From Methylomonas sp. LL1 (lineage in GTDB: Bacteria > Pseudomonadota > Gammaproteobacteria > Methylococcales > Methylomonadaceae): a stretch of 64,000 bases of DNA. Location: NCBI RefSeq assembly GCF_015711015.1, contig NZ_CP064653.1:3844001-3908000 (forward strand), given 5' to 3'. A program made the position numbers and the translations under genes. Numbering within the stretch: position 1 is the stretch's first letter; every line of letters begins with the position of its first letter. The notes beneath the pieces are model-generated. The model made no database searches and was not told where the DNA came from. It worked only from the letters and a program-made list of their open reading frames with translations. Positions 44,273-51,696 of this stretch are shown here, piece by piece.

Positions 44273-44779
44273 CTACTCAGCAGGCGAAGCATGATGCTGC
44301 TCGTGTTCAGGTAATGCGGCACTGCCATGCTCCTTAATTTGCGCGTCGAACCAGTTATGTAGAGCATTGAGCAGATGAGGATATTCGGTTGAGAAATGGA
44401 TTTGTCCGCCATTGGGCAATGCTTGGTAGTCGTAGCGGATGTCATCGGCTTTTGCCGACTTCATCTGAGCTAGGCCGGGCATATCCGAACCGTGAAAGCG
44501 TTCAGTTGATGAAAAGTCGCCTTTTTTATATTCTGCGGCAGTTTGTCGTAAGTATTGTTGGATGAGTTTTATTTGCTGTGTGTTGTCGGCAGATTTGGCA
44601 ACGATATGCATGACGCCGCCATGCACGGTTTTGGAAAACGATTCGAGTGCCTGTTGGGCATCGTAGGGAACCCGCGACGAACTGGCAGGCGTATTTTCAG
44701 CCGGTTTTGTAGCGACGGTTTCCTTCGCCTCAGCGAACCCCATCAAAAGAGAAAGCGCAATTAATAGCAACGTTTTCAT
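44273..44779 (-). CDS. Conserved periplasmic protein of unknown function
   Basis: 168 residues with a signal peptide (hydrophobic KTLLLIALSLLMGFAEA, cleavage near residue 19). The mature protein has FSKTVHGGVMHIVAKSADNT near residue 48, an FHGSDMPGLAQMKSAKADDI block near 95, and ends with a His-rich tail (HEQHHASPAE). I recall relatives mislabelled as aspartate carbamoyltransferase in databases; it has no such fold. His and Asp in H-G-S-D-M might bind metal. The start is supported by a run of Gs (GGGGG) acting as a ribosome-binding site. Confidence 0.75.
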   Translation of the reverse strand: MKTLLLIALSLLMGFAEAKETVATKPAENTPASSSRVPYDAQQALESFSKTVHGGVMHIVAKSADNTQQIKLIQQYLRQTAAEYKKGDFSSTERFHGSDMPGLAQMKSAKADDIRYDYQALPNGGQIHFSTEYPHLLNALHNWFDAQIKEHGSAALPEHEQHHASPAE

Positions 44780-44937
44780 GTTCTACCCCCTGTTTTGGTA
44801 AAAAGACATAGCTTATGTCGAGACTCATCGGACAGGCAAGTGCGAATAACCCCTGTGATGACAATTACCCTCGATTTCGACATACTGGCTCCAAACTTAG
44901 TGAACTCCAACCATATAACCCCGATTAAAGCACGATC

Positions 44938-45282
44938 ATGACCAGAACCAGCTACCAACAGCCATCTCCACAAACGCAAGAAGAGGCGTTAAAAATCGCC
45001 AAATGCATTCAACGCCCCGCTCAGACCAAAGAGCAAACCAAGCTGATTGCCCAAGGTATCCAGCAAGGTATAGATCTTTATAAAAGACAGCAAAAAGAAA
45101 AAGCCAGAGAGCTGAACAAGCAACGCAAGAAACAGGCCAGACAGAACGTCACGCAGACCGAGCAGGATGACTCGGAAATTCCTGAAATCATTGTTTATCA
45201 ACAACACTGGTTACCGTGGACATTACTGATGCTAACTTGGCTAGGTATCGGTATCTATTTTGGCACTGGGCATTCGCTCTAG
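44938..45282 (+). CDS. DUF2956 family protein
   Basis: 114 residues. The N-terminal half (PQTQEEALKIAKCIQRPAQT then KEQTKLIAQGIQQGIDLYKR) is highly charged and helical, the signature of DUF2956 proteins of gammaproteobacteria. The C-terminus holds one membrane segment (WLPWTLLMLTWLGIGIYFG), so the charged part probably faces the cytoplasm. Function unknown. It is followed closely by a YkgJ-type gene on the same strand (37 bases apart). Confidence 0.85.
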   Translation: MTRTSYQQPSPQTQEEALKIAKCIQRPAQTKEQTKLIAQGIQQGIDLYKRQQKEKARELNKQRKKQARQNVTQTEQDDSEIPEIIVYQQHWLPWTLLMLTWLGIGIYFGTGHSL

Positions 45283-45319
45283 TCTGATCCGCTGTAGAAT
45301 TTTCATCAAACCGCACGAA

Positions 45320-45868
45320 ATGAATACACTTGCCAAACTTCACGCCGACATCGACCAACGAGTAGATTGTATTCGCGCTGAATACCCTGATTGGCTTTGC
45401 CGCAGTGGCTGCGAAGGCTGTTGCCATCGGCTGGCCGAAATTCCGCAGTTAACGGCAGCGGAATGGGACTTGTTGCGAGAAGGACTGTCGCAATTACCCG
45501 AAGCATCGCAACATAGCATTCGCCAAAACGTCATAGCACTGACTGAGCAGCAATCACGCCCTATCGTCTGCCCGATGCTGAATCAAGAATCCGGGACTTG
45601 CCGCGTGTATCTGTACCGGCCCACTGCTTGCCGCACTTACGGATTTTATGTGCAACGCGATAAAGGGCTTTACTGCAACGACATTGAAGCCCAAGTAGCC
45701 AGTAGTGCGCTGGATAACGTGGTATGGGGCAACCAGGATGCGATTGATCAACGATTGAAAAGCACGGGAGAAACGCGCGAACTTACTGCGTGGTTTTCTG
45801 GTTGGAAGATCAGCGTGGGGAATGATAGTCTCTACCCAAATTGCCTCGATACACCTGTTTCCCGATAG
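45320..45868 (+). CDS. YkgJ-family Cys-cluster protein
   Basis: 182-residue cytoplasmic protein with a metal-binding CxxxCxxCC-like cluster near residue 25 (LCRSGCEGCCHRLAEIPQL), the hallmark of the PF03692 family of putative zinc or iron chelators. Further Cys residues (CPMLNQESGTCRVYLYRPTACRTYGF) near 90-115 match the rest of the family. The specific role is unknown. The ATG at 45320 starts MNTLAKLHADID; a longer frame from 45260 would overlap the DUF2956 gene. It precedes another Cys-rich gene by 12 bases. Confidence 0.88.
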   Translation: MNTLAKLHADIDQRVDCIRAEYPDWLCRSGCEGCCHRLAEIPQLTAAEWDLLREGLSQLPEASQHSIRQNVIALTEQQSRPIVCPMLNQESGTCRVYLYRPTACRTYGFYVQRDKGLYCNDIEAQVASSALDNVVWGNQDAIDQRLKSTGETRELTAWFSGWKISVGNDSLYPNCLDTPVSR

Positions 45869-45880
45869 GGCCGAGCATCT

Positions 45881-46318
45881 ATGTCCGATTGCTGCTGCGC
45901 CGATACATCCTCATCTAGTAAAACCAAACAGGCTTGCCCTGAATGCGGCTCCACCTGCAAAAGTGCCGGCATGCCGACGCTATACCATCAAGTCCGGTTT
46001 CCAGAAAATCAGGGGCTCACCACTGGCAGCTATTATTTTTGCCCGGCAAAAACATGCTCGCTTGCTTACTTTTCCAACGCGGGCAACACCGTTTCCAAGC
46101 AGCATTTACGCAGCTATCAAGCGATTCAGGACGATACGCTTTGTTACTGCTTTGATATAGCCGTCGAGCAGTATGTATCGGCATTAGAAGGTCGCCGGGC
46201 AGAATCGATCAAAGCTTTCGTCATCCAACGCACCCAAGCAGGCGAATGCGCCTGCGAAGTCAGGAACCCGTCAGGCCAGTGCTGTTTAGCAAATTTCAAG
46301 CGTTTGGAAAACGAATGA
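45881..46318 (+). CDS. CopZ-like / BFD-like Cys-rich metal-binding protein
   Basis: 145 residues. The N-terminal part has several Cys pairs (SDCCCADTSSS, ACPECGSTCKSAG) and YFCPAKTCSLAYF, like the zinc plus [2Fe-2S] N-terminal domain of archaeal CopZ-type copper chaperones. The C-terminal part (LCYCFDIAVEQYV ... CACEVRNPSGQCCLANF) resembles a BFD-like [2Fe-2S] domain. A role in copper or iron-sulfur handling is inferred; copper handling would fit a methanotroph. It follows a YkgJ-type gene with 12 bases between, so they may work together. Confidence 0.75.
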   Translation: MSDCCCADTSSSSKTKQACPECGSTCKSAGMPTLYHQVRFPENQGLTTGSYYFCPAKTCSLAYFSNAGNTVSKQHLRSYQAIQDDTLCYCFDIAVEQYVSALEGRRAESIKAFVIQRTQAGECACEVRNPSGQCCLANFKRLENE

Positions 46319-46417
46319 AATGCAGTTGCCGGTTTATTGCTCGGAGCCGGCCATTTCGATATTCGATTTTGACTCAGCCACTGACCTGAATTGGCCGATA
46401 GGAAGCACCTGCTCAAC

Positions 46418-46774
46418 TTATTCTGCTAACAACGCTTCGATTGCCGTCTTTGCATTACACTGGGTTATGACTTCGGCAAGCTGCGCGTCATTCAGTTTAT
46501 GTTTGATAGCTTCGGTTCCATCGAAGGAAAATTCTTGGTAGTCCTTTTTAGCAAAGGTAGCAATCTGACATTTTTTAAAGGGTGAGTTCTCAAAGGGCAT
46601 TTTGGCATTCGGCGTTAAGGGCTCCATGCCTTCCGAGCTAGGCGCATAAATTAAAAAATCACCATTCATCGCCAGGACCGCACGGTATTGGTTGGCCGTA
46701 GCGAAATATAAATAACCGACTTCAATCTCGGTTTCTTTTAGCCAGAGATTTTTGTTTTTCTTGTTCTTTTTCAT
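46418..46774 (-). CDS. Hypothetical protein
   Basis: 118 residues, unrecognised. Very basic N-terminus (KKNKKNKNLWLKE), then strands (EVGYLYFATANQYRAVLAMN, DFLIYAPSSEG) and a C-terminal helix pair (NDAQLAEVITQCNAKTAIEA). No signal peptide or membrane segment. It stands alone between a plus-strand operon and another minus-strand small gene. A cytoplasmic, possibly nucleic-acid-binding role would be a guess. Confidence 0.5.
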   Translation of the reverse strand: MKKNKKNKNLWLKETEIEVGYLYFATANQYRAVLAMNGDFLIYAPSSEGMEPLTPNAKMPFENSPFKKCQIATFAKKDYQEFSFDGTEAIKHKLNDAQLAEVITQCNAKTAIEALLAE

Positions 46775-46880
46775 TATACATTCGGATTCAAGCAGATGGT
46801 TGTTGCCTTGCTGTCAAGCTCACGACATTGCTGATCGATCATCCCTGACAGAGGCAGGCTGTCAATTCAGTGCAAACACG

Positions 46881-47177
46881 TTACAGCAGACTGGACGCAA
46901 CAAAATATATCGCCGCAATTTCCAACATGATTGGCAGTATAAAAAAGTAAGGGCATCGCTCTTTGATCGTCAGCAGGGATTCTCTAACCCGGCTTTGCTT
47001 TGGTGTGATTGAACGAGGCGTGCTAGATGTTAGGTAAAGATTTTCCGATTGCGATGAACTAACGCTACTGATGAAGTAGCTACCATCATCGAAGATGGAA
47101 TCAAACAAATCGTCCAATTTATTTTGGTTTTCAAATAAGCTGTTTAAAACATTGCTATCTATGGTGGCAGCAGACAT
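46881..47177 (-). CDS. Hypothetical protein with C-terminal membrane anchor
   Basis: 98 residues, unrecognised. The first half is acidic and Ser-rich (NKLDDLFDSIFDDGS), the end is hydrophobic (PYFFILPIMLEIAAIYFVAS), consistent with a tail anchor or single membrane span. The ATG at 47177 (MSAATIDSN) is chosen because GGAGG lies upstream of it; the longer frame to 47288 has no such site. No link with neighbouring genes is evident. Confidence 0.5.
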   Translation of the reverse strand: MSAATIDSNVLNSLFENQNKLDDLFDSIFDDGSYFISSVSSSQSENLYLTSSTPRSITPKQSRVRESLLTIKERCPYFFILPIMLEIAAIYFVASSLL

Positions 47178-47305
47178 GACACAGACCTCCGATTTGTTCA
47201 AGTGGGGAAAGATTAACGAATTAGCGAAAACTATTCCGTGAAGGTTGTCATAAAGCGCAGCAATGCAACAATACACAGTCAACCGCAATCTGCCGAAAAA
47301 CCGGG

Positions 47306-47707
47306 CTATTGCGGCAACTGTACGAAACCATGCTCATCCAAGGGAAAGAAGGGGTTGTAACAGACTTCCCATAGGAAACCGTCGGGATCGGCAAAGTAAC
47401 CCCTGAAACCACCCCATGGCGCTTTTTCTGCTACTCGAATCAATTTGCCGCCAGCTGCCACGGCTTCCAATAATGTGACATCGACTTCGCTTTCGGAAGC
47501 TACGTTGTGGGCCAAGGCAAATCCGGGGAACCCCGAGCCCTCTGGCGACACATCCGCATCATCAGCTAACGATTCACGACCAAACAGGGCAAAGGCGATG
47601 CTGCCGACTTGAAAGAAGGCAACTTCCGTCTGACTGCCCGAAGATTCAGTCCAACCTAACGCCTTGTAGAAACGGCGACTTCTTTCGAGATCGGTTACCC
47701 CTAAGGT
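47306..47707 (-). pseudogene. VOC/glyoxalase-family gene, 5' end cut off by an IS3 element
   Basis: Minus-strand frame reads TLGVTDLERSRRFYKALGW, SGSQTEVAFFQVGSIAFALF, then WGGFRGYFADPDGFLWEVCY and VQLPQ. This is a typical vicinal-oxygen-chelate protein (two beta-alpha-beta-beta-beta halves) with E at the metal site in the last block. The first ten codons (MKQSISFVTL) lie on the other side of the IS at 48955-48983, so the gene was intact before insertion. The five-base sequence AAGGT is repeated at both junctions. The gene is now disrupted. Confidence 0.85.
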
Positions 47708-47736
47708 GATGTGTCAACACTTTTCCGGACACACAG

Positions 47737-48600
47737 CTAAGCAGCTTTAAGCTGCACTTCGTAGTCAACGGGCGACAGGTAGCCATTGGCGGAATGAAGT
47801 CGCTCGCGGTTATAAAACACTTCGATATATTCGAATACGGCCTGCCTGGCCTCGGATCGGGTTCGATAGGTCTGGTGATGTATCAACTCGGTTTTCAGGG
47901 TATGAAAGAAACTTTCCGAGACGGCATTATCCCAGCAGTTTCCCTTACGACTCATGCTTTGCCGGATGCCGTGTTGCGTTAATAAGGCTCGATGGCTGTC
48001 CGATGCATATTGGCTGCCGCGATCGGTATGCCATAGCAAGCCTTTCTCGGGCTTGCGCTTCCAAACCGCCATCAGTAGCGCATCGTTCACCAGTTTGGTC
48101 CGCATATGTTCGGCCATAGACCAGCCCACGACTTGCCGGGAATAGAGATCAATCACCACGGCCAGATACAGCCAGCCCTCCTGCGTATGGATATAGGTGA
48201 TGTCGCCGGCATAGACTTGATTGGGCTTTTCCACGGCAAATTGCCGATCCAGGTGATTGGACGCAACCGGTTGATGATGCTTCGAATTCGTCGTGGCTTT
48301 GAATTTGCGCTTGGTTTTACAGGCCAACCCCGCTTCCCGCATCAAACGACCGATACGGCGGCGGCTGACGGTTCGGTTCTGAGCGGATAAGGCGGCTTTG
48401 AGACGGCGCGTACCGTAGGTTGCCCGGCTTTTGCCAAAGGTGCTTTGGATCATCTCGGATAGGGCGGCATCGTCTTGTTCGCCCGCAGAGGGGCCTTGCT
48501 TCAGCCAGTCGTAGTAGGCGCTTCGGGATACCCTCATGAACCGGCACAGGGTATCTACCGCAAAGTCCTCTGCATGCTGCTTGATCCAGGCGTACTTCAT
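47737..48600 (-). CDS. IS3-family transposase OrfB
   Basis: 287-residue catalytic part of the IS3-type transposase. The N-terminal HTH_21-like region ([20 protein letters not shown]) is followed by the DDE integrase core: [20 protein letters not shown] (first Asp) near residue 130, [11 protein letters not shown] (second Asp) near 190, and [15 protein letters not shown] (Glu) near 225. All three residues are present, so it may be active. It overlaps OrfA by four bases. The usual programmed -1 shift could occur at AAAAAAG in OrfA (about 48634-48640), making an OrfAB fusion. Confidence 0.93.
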   Translation of the reverse strand: MKYAWIKQHAEDFAVDTLCRFMRVSRSAYYDWLKQGPSAGEQDDAALSEMIQSTFGKSRATYGTRRLKAALSAQNRTVSRRRIGRLMREAGLACKTKRKFKATTNSKHHQPVASNHLDRQFAVEKPNQVYAGDITYIHTQEGWLYLAVVIDLYSRQVVGWSMAEHMRTKLVNDALLMAVWKRKPEKGLLWHTDRGSQYASDSHRALLTQHGIRQSMSRKGNCWDNAVSESFFHTLKTELIHHQTYRTRSEARQAVFEYIEVFYNRERLHSANGYLSPVDYEVQLKAA

Positions 48601-48893
48601 CTTTGTTCCTTGGCGAAGTACGCCGCTGCCTTTTTTAGTAAATCGCGCTCCTCGGTCAATCGGGCCACTTCCTTCTTAAGGCGCTTGAGTTCATCGTACA
48701 GATGTTCATCGGTACGGACCGCTTTATTGCTGTCTTTGGGGCGACTGTATTTTCCTATCCAGGTATGCAAGGTATTGACGTTAATGCCAAGATCCTGGGC
48801 TACCTGGCTGATCGGTTTATCGGATTCATTCGCCAACTTGACGGCTGAGGCTCTGAATTCGGCTGTATAGGTATTGGGTTTTTCTTGGCTCAT
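48597..48893 (-). CDS. IS3-family transposase OrfA
   Basis: 98-residue DNA-binding subunit. A helix-turn-helix ([20 protein letters not shown] then [17 protein letters not shown]) near residues 8-45 is followed by a leucine-zipper coil ([20 protein letters not shown]). The C-terminus [14 protein letters not shown] contains the A6G stretch that can serve as slippery site. It lies upstream of OrfB in the same IS. Confidence 0.93.
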   Translation of the reverse strand: MSQEKPNTYTAEFRASAVKLANESDKPISQVAQDLGINVNTLHTWIGKYSRPKDSNKAVRTDEHLYDELKRLKKEVARLTEERDLLKKAAAYFAKEQR

Positions 48894-49031
48894 TTTGGAT
48901 TCACGCTTTTTCAGGTTATTTTAAAAAGTGTGTCCGGTTTAGTGTAGCCACATCAAGGTGACAAAACTGATGCTCTGCTTCATGTAACAAATGTCTCCCG
49001 CATGGCTTTGCCTCGAACAATAAAAATTGCG

Positions 49032-49195
49032 TCAATTTCTGGGAAACATCATGGTGCCCATCAAACTGGTGGTGATGCTAAAAATGATAATAGCAGGTAT
49101 CGACGCTAACGCCCATTTGACCATCAATACCACGATGGAAAAAACGGCATCTGTAAATCGACTACGATGACTTTCTTAGCTTCTTCGTCGCTCAT
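49032..49195 (-). pseudogene. Small membrane protein frame, broken at a T6 run
   Basis: The minus-strand ATG at 49195 reads SDEEAKKVIVVDLQMPFF and then hits a stop after a run of six Ts (49139-49144 region). With one more T the frame continues SIVVLMVKWALASIPAIIIF to a TGA at 49032, giving about 54 residues with one membrane helix. I recall similar short proteins (MPFF-x-MVVFMVKWAIASIPA) in proteobacteria. Either a decayed gene or a sequencing indel. Besides this, nothing else is seen between the IS3 element and 49324. Confidence 0.5.
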
Positions 49196-49324
49196 GGCTC
49201 TGTTAATAGCCAGAATAGCAGAAAATGTGTAGGCCGGTGAAATCTGACCGAGCTTCGTCAGTTATGTTAACTGCGATTAGGAAAGTAATTGCAGCTTCGG
49301 AAAATTGCGACAAACACTTTGCGT

Positions 49325-50619
49325 ATTGCCTCATAGAAAAAAGTAACCGAAGGGTCAAAGTCGTTGCCTCACATTAGAGGTAACCTGGATGTGTGAAAAA
49401 ATGAGTTTCAATTGTTGCTCAATGGCCGCCTTGATAGCAAATGGATTGAGTTTGGCATGCTGTTTCCGGAGAGCGTGTTTGGTGGCTTCCGGGATGTTAG
49501 GATGATCGATCACCCGTTGATAAGGGGTTTGCGGCGCGTGGTATTTTTTGATGATCTTGGCGCCGTCCCTGTGTTTTTTGTGAAGTTTTAGGCTGGGACA
49601 GAAATGATTTTGCAAAGGACACCAAAGGGTGCTGTATACCTGGTTCATCAACGGCACCAGGGAGGCGTTGTCCAGCCGGTCGTAGCCGAATAATTGTCGG
49701 GCGTGCGTCCAGTTTTTCTGCTCGACATGGGCATTGTCATTCTTTTTGTAGGGCCGGGAGCGTGTGAAGGCGGGTTGCTGTGGATGATCGGTGAAATAGC
49801 GCAACAAGTGCTGGTTGAGAAATTCAGAACCGTTGTCACAATCGAAGCCCTTCAACGGGAACGGCAATAGTCCTTCGATGGCCTGAATTTGTTCCAACAC
49901 CCCTTGCGAACCTTTGTTCCAGGTCGTTCGGCACTCGGTCCAGCCAGTCACGATATCCGTCATCGTCAGGCTCCAGACGAAATCACCCGCTAGTGAATTC
50001 CCGCAATGAGCCACCGTGTCAGCCTCGACGAAGCCAGGCTGAGTTTCGTTCCAGTGATGGGTGCGGATGGGAATCTGGGATTTCAACAGCGAACCGGGTT
50101 TAGTGCCGGACAAGCCTTTGGAATTCTGGACACGCAAGGGCTTGAGCAAGCGATCCAAGGTCGCCGCCGAAATCGTCAGCAAGTCGACGCGAACACTGTC
50201 CGCTAGTGTGCCGTACTGGTCTTCGTAGTGTGGTAACCAGAGCGGAATTGCCGCCTTCAAGCGCTTGCCGCACAACTGGTCACTGGCGAACCAGATGCGT
50301 TTCAGGGGCTCCAGCAACACCTCGGCTTGATATTTTCGCTTGGGTCCGGGCCGTTTGGTTGGAGAGGCTGCTGGCTTTGCTTTTCGATTCAGTAGACGAA
50401 TGGCGTACTTGCGGGCGTAGCCGCAGACTTCGCAAAACTCGTTCAGGATCATTTGTTTAGTGGCCCTATCGCTTTGTCGATAGCGCTTTTGGATGGCTTG
50501 CAAATAGGCTCGTCGTTCGCGTTTCCCATGGTGGTAACCCGCTTGATTTCGGTTACACACAATGTGAGGCAACGACCCGTTTTTATTGCCCCCTTGGGTT
50601 ACTTTTAATTTGAGGCAAT
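49325..50619 (-). mobile_element. Insertion sequence with rve-type transposase (about 1.3 kb)
   Basis: Long imperfect terminal inverted repeats: ATTGCCTCA-TAG-AAAAAAGTAACC at the left edge corresponds to ATTGCCTCA-AAT-TAAAAGTAACC read in from the right edge at 50619. A second shared block, GTCGTTGCCTCACATT, lies inside each end. They enclose one transposase gene. No clear target duplication is visible. The family is uncertain; the transposase has an integrase core and resembles unclassified or IS481-like elements. Confidence 0.8.
49355..50572 (-). CDS. Integrase-core (rve) transposase
   Basis: 405-residue DDE transposase. The N-terminal region (RAYLQAIQKRYRQSDRATKQ, then FCEVCGYARKYAIRLLNRK) looks like a helix-turn-helix DNA-binding part. 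The catalytic core has PGFVEADTVAHCGNS (first Asp) near residue 186, LKGFDCDNGSEFLN (second Asp) near 247, and DNAHVEQKNWTHARQLFGYD (Glu) near 285. A C-terminal basic domain follows. The length and the D-D-E spacing look complete. Frame starts with the ATG at 50572, inside the right inverted repeat. Confidence 0.88.
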   Translation of the reverse strand: MPHIVCNRNQAGYHHGKRERRAYLQAIQKRYRQSDRATKQMILNEFCEVCGYARKYAIRLLNRKAKPAASPTKRPGPKRKYQAEVLLEPLKRIWFASDQLCGKRLKAAIPLWLPHYEDQYGTLADSVRVDLLTISAATLDRLLKPLRVQNSKGLSGTKPGSLLKSQIPIRTHHWNETQPGFVEADTVAHCGNSLAGDFVWSLTMTDIVTGWTECRTTWNKGSQGVLEQIQAIEGLLPFPLKGFDCDNGSEFLNQHLLRYFTDHPQQPAFTRSRPYKKNDNAHVEQKNWTHARQLFGYDRLDNASLVPLMNQVYSTLWCPLQNHFCPSLKLHKKHRDGAKIIKKYHAPQTPYQRVIDHPNIPEATKHALRKQHAKLNPFAIKAAIEQQLKLIFSHIQVTSNVRQRL

Positions 50620-50663
50620 TCGTTTGGTCGCCTGTCGATTATTTTTGTAACTTTTTGATTTAT

Positions 50664-50712
50664 AATGGTGCCGGCAATAGGAATCGAACCTACGACCTTC
50701 GCGTTACGAGTG
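50664..50712. repeat. Attachment-site-like repeat of the tRNA-Thr 3' end (distal copy)
   Basis: Forty-nine bases, AATGGTGCCGGCAATAGGAA through CGTTACGAGTG, identical to 53115-53163, which is the 3' half of the tRNA-Thr gene plus CCA on the complementary strand. After 50712 the match ends (TAATGAGC instead of CGCTGCTC). Such a second copy of a tRNA 3' end is the standard mark of an element integrated at a tRNA gene. Between 50713 and 50898 nothing coding is seen. Confidence 0.9.
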
Positions 50713-50898
50713 TAATGAGCTGCTTTTCCCTCGCTTTCTCAAGTGTTCTCGTTTCATCTTAATTGTTTGATTTTTATAGGGAAGTATTAGCTTCCCTCCT
50801 AAATCAACATCCCCATAGTTCCTTCAAAATCGCTGCTTTTCCTGGCGCAATTACACAGGAATTACACACACTTTATCTGACTCCAACAGCTGATTTAC

Positions 50899-51114
50899 CT
50901 AGCTTTCGTTGTCTTCGTCACTTTCGAATCTTTTCTCGATCAACGTTTCGCCATCTTGTTTGTCCTGTTTGATAGTGACCTTAGGTTGCTTTTTGGAAGG
51001 AACTTCAAACTTACGAAGATTGAGACGTTCAAGTTGTGCTAGAAAATACGAGTCGTAATGCCAATTCGGTTTTGCTGAAATTGGCTCTGGTTTAGTGTCG
51101 GTGATGTCGCTCAT
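50899..51114 (-). CDS. Small hypothetical protein next to the PIN gene
   Basis: 71 residues, unrecognised. Hydrophilic and charged, with KPNWHYDSYFLAQLERLNLR near residue 15 and an acidic end (EKRFESDEDNES). It lies 12 bases downstream of the PIN-domain fragment on the same strand and could be its partner. Antitoxins usually precede toxins, and no DNA-binding motif is visible, so a toxin-antitoxin role is only a possibility. It is part of the islet bounded by tRNA-Thr repeats. Confidence 0.45.
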   Translation of the reverse strand: MSDITDTKPEPISAKPNWHYDSYFLAQLERLNLRKFEVPSKKQPKVTIKQDKQDGETLIEKRFESDEDNES

Positions 51115-51126
51115 ATTGCTTTTTCG

Positions 51127-51425
51127 TTAATTTCGATCAAGTACCGCGAGAAAACTTGCTGCATTGATAATGGGGGTAACACCAACTCGCTGCATTGAAA
51201 GCAAATCCCGCTTATCTCCTGTAACAAGAAAATCAGCTTTGCATTCCAAAGCAATGGCTAATATCGGATTGTCGTCAGGGTCTTTGCATAGATCGACTGC
51301 TGGGAGCGATTGGTAAACGAAAGCATTAAGCTTGATTCCGTTTATCATCTGCCCCGCTTCAGCAGGGTTGATAAATTTTTTGAGTTTTGGATAGCGACTG
51401 ACACGACGAAACTCTTCAAGTTGCC
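51127..51425 (-). pseudogene. PIN-domain toxin fragment, 5' end replaced by an IS1595 piece
   Basis: Minus-strand frame from about 51425: EEFRRVSRYPKLKKFINPAE, then KDPDDNPILAIALECKADFL and VTGDKRDLL. This is the middle and end of a PIN-family putative toxin (TIGR00305-like), with acidic residues in D-P-D-D and T-G-D. The N-terminal strand with the first catalytic Asp is missing. The frame runs on upstream to an ATG at 51477, but those codons (LSTLWPSERLVAP) are an off-frame reading of an IS1595-type zinc-ribbon sequence. The toxin is therefore truncated at the junction near 51420 and probably inactive. Confidence 0.7.
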
Positions 51426-51578
51426 ATGATGTGTCTGGAGCAACCAACCTTTCTGATGGCCACAGCGTGGACAGCAAAACCCTTCAGGCCACCTGAGGTT
51501 GATGATGGCTTGAAGACAACTTTTTTCATCGGCAAAGTGCTGTTGCCACTCCCAAAAACTCGTGATCTTTGCTTGCAT
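51420..51578 (-). pseudogene. IS1595-family transposase, N-terminal fragment
   Basis: Minus-strand frame from ATG 51578 reads KITSFWEWQQHFADEKSCLQ then NLRWPEGFCCPRCGHQKGW, the N-terminal zinc-ribbon (C-x2-C) domain of ISXO2/IS1595 transposases. It is followed by LLQTHHGNLK, after which similarity stops and the PIN sequence begins in another frame. Only about 50 of roughly 300 residues remain. It has a GGAGAG ribosome-binding site. Confidence 0.7.
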
Positions 51579-51696
51579 GACCGCTCTCCAGAATATCCCA
51601 CTAAAATTCAGATCGGGTAACCTGTGGTAAGTTCATAGCCATGAATTTATTTGATTCATTACGCCACCTCAGTGAGCAAAATAAAGCAGCACTGCG

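Larger units (their letters stand above)
47708..48954 (-). mobile_element. IS3-family insertion sequence (1,247 bp)
   Basis: Imperfect 27-base terminal inverted repeats, GATGTGTCAACACTTTTCCG.. at 47708-47734 and its complement at 48928-48954 (22 of 27 match). They enclose two overlapping transposase frames. The duplicated target AAGGT lies at 47703-47707 and 48955-48959; the flanking GA makes the exact edge ambiguous by two bases. It sits inside the VOC-family gene, so insertion is comparatively recent. Confidence 0.92.

Noticed and set aside
44273-44779. Aspartate carbamoyltransferase label for the periplasmic protein
   Set aside because: Too short, with a signal peptide and none of the carbamoyl-phosphate-binding motifs; the label appears to be a propagated database error.
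50763-50972. A 69-codon plus-strand frame in the islet
   Set aside because: No ribosome-binding site, no recognisable content, and partly antisense to the small minus-strand gene.
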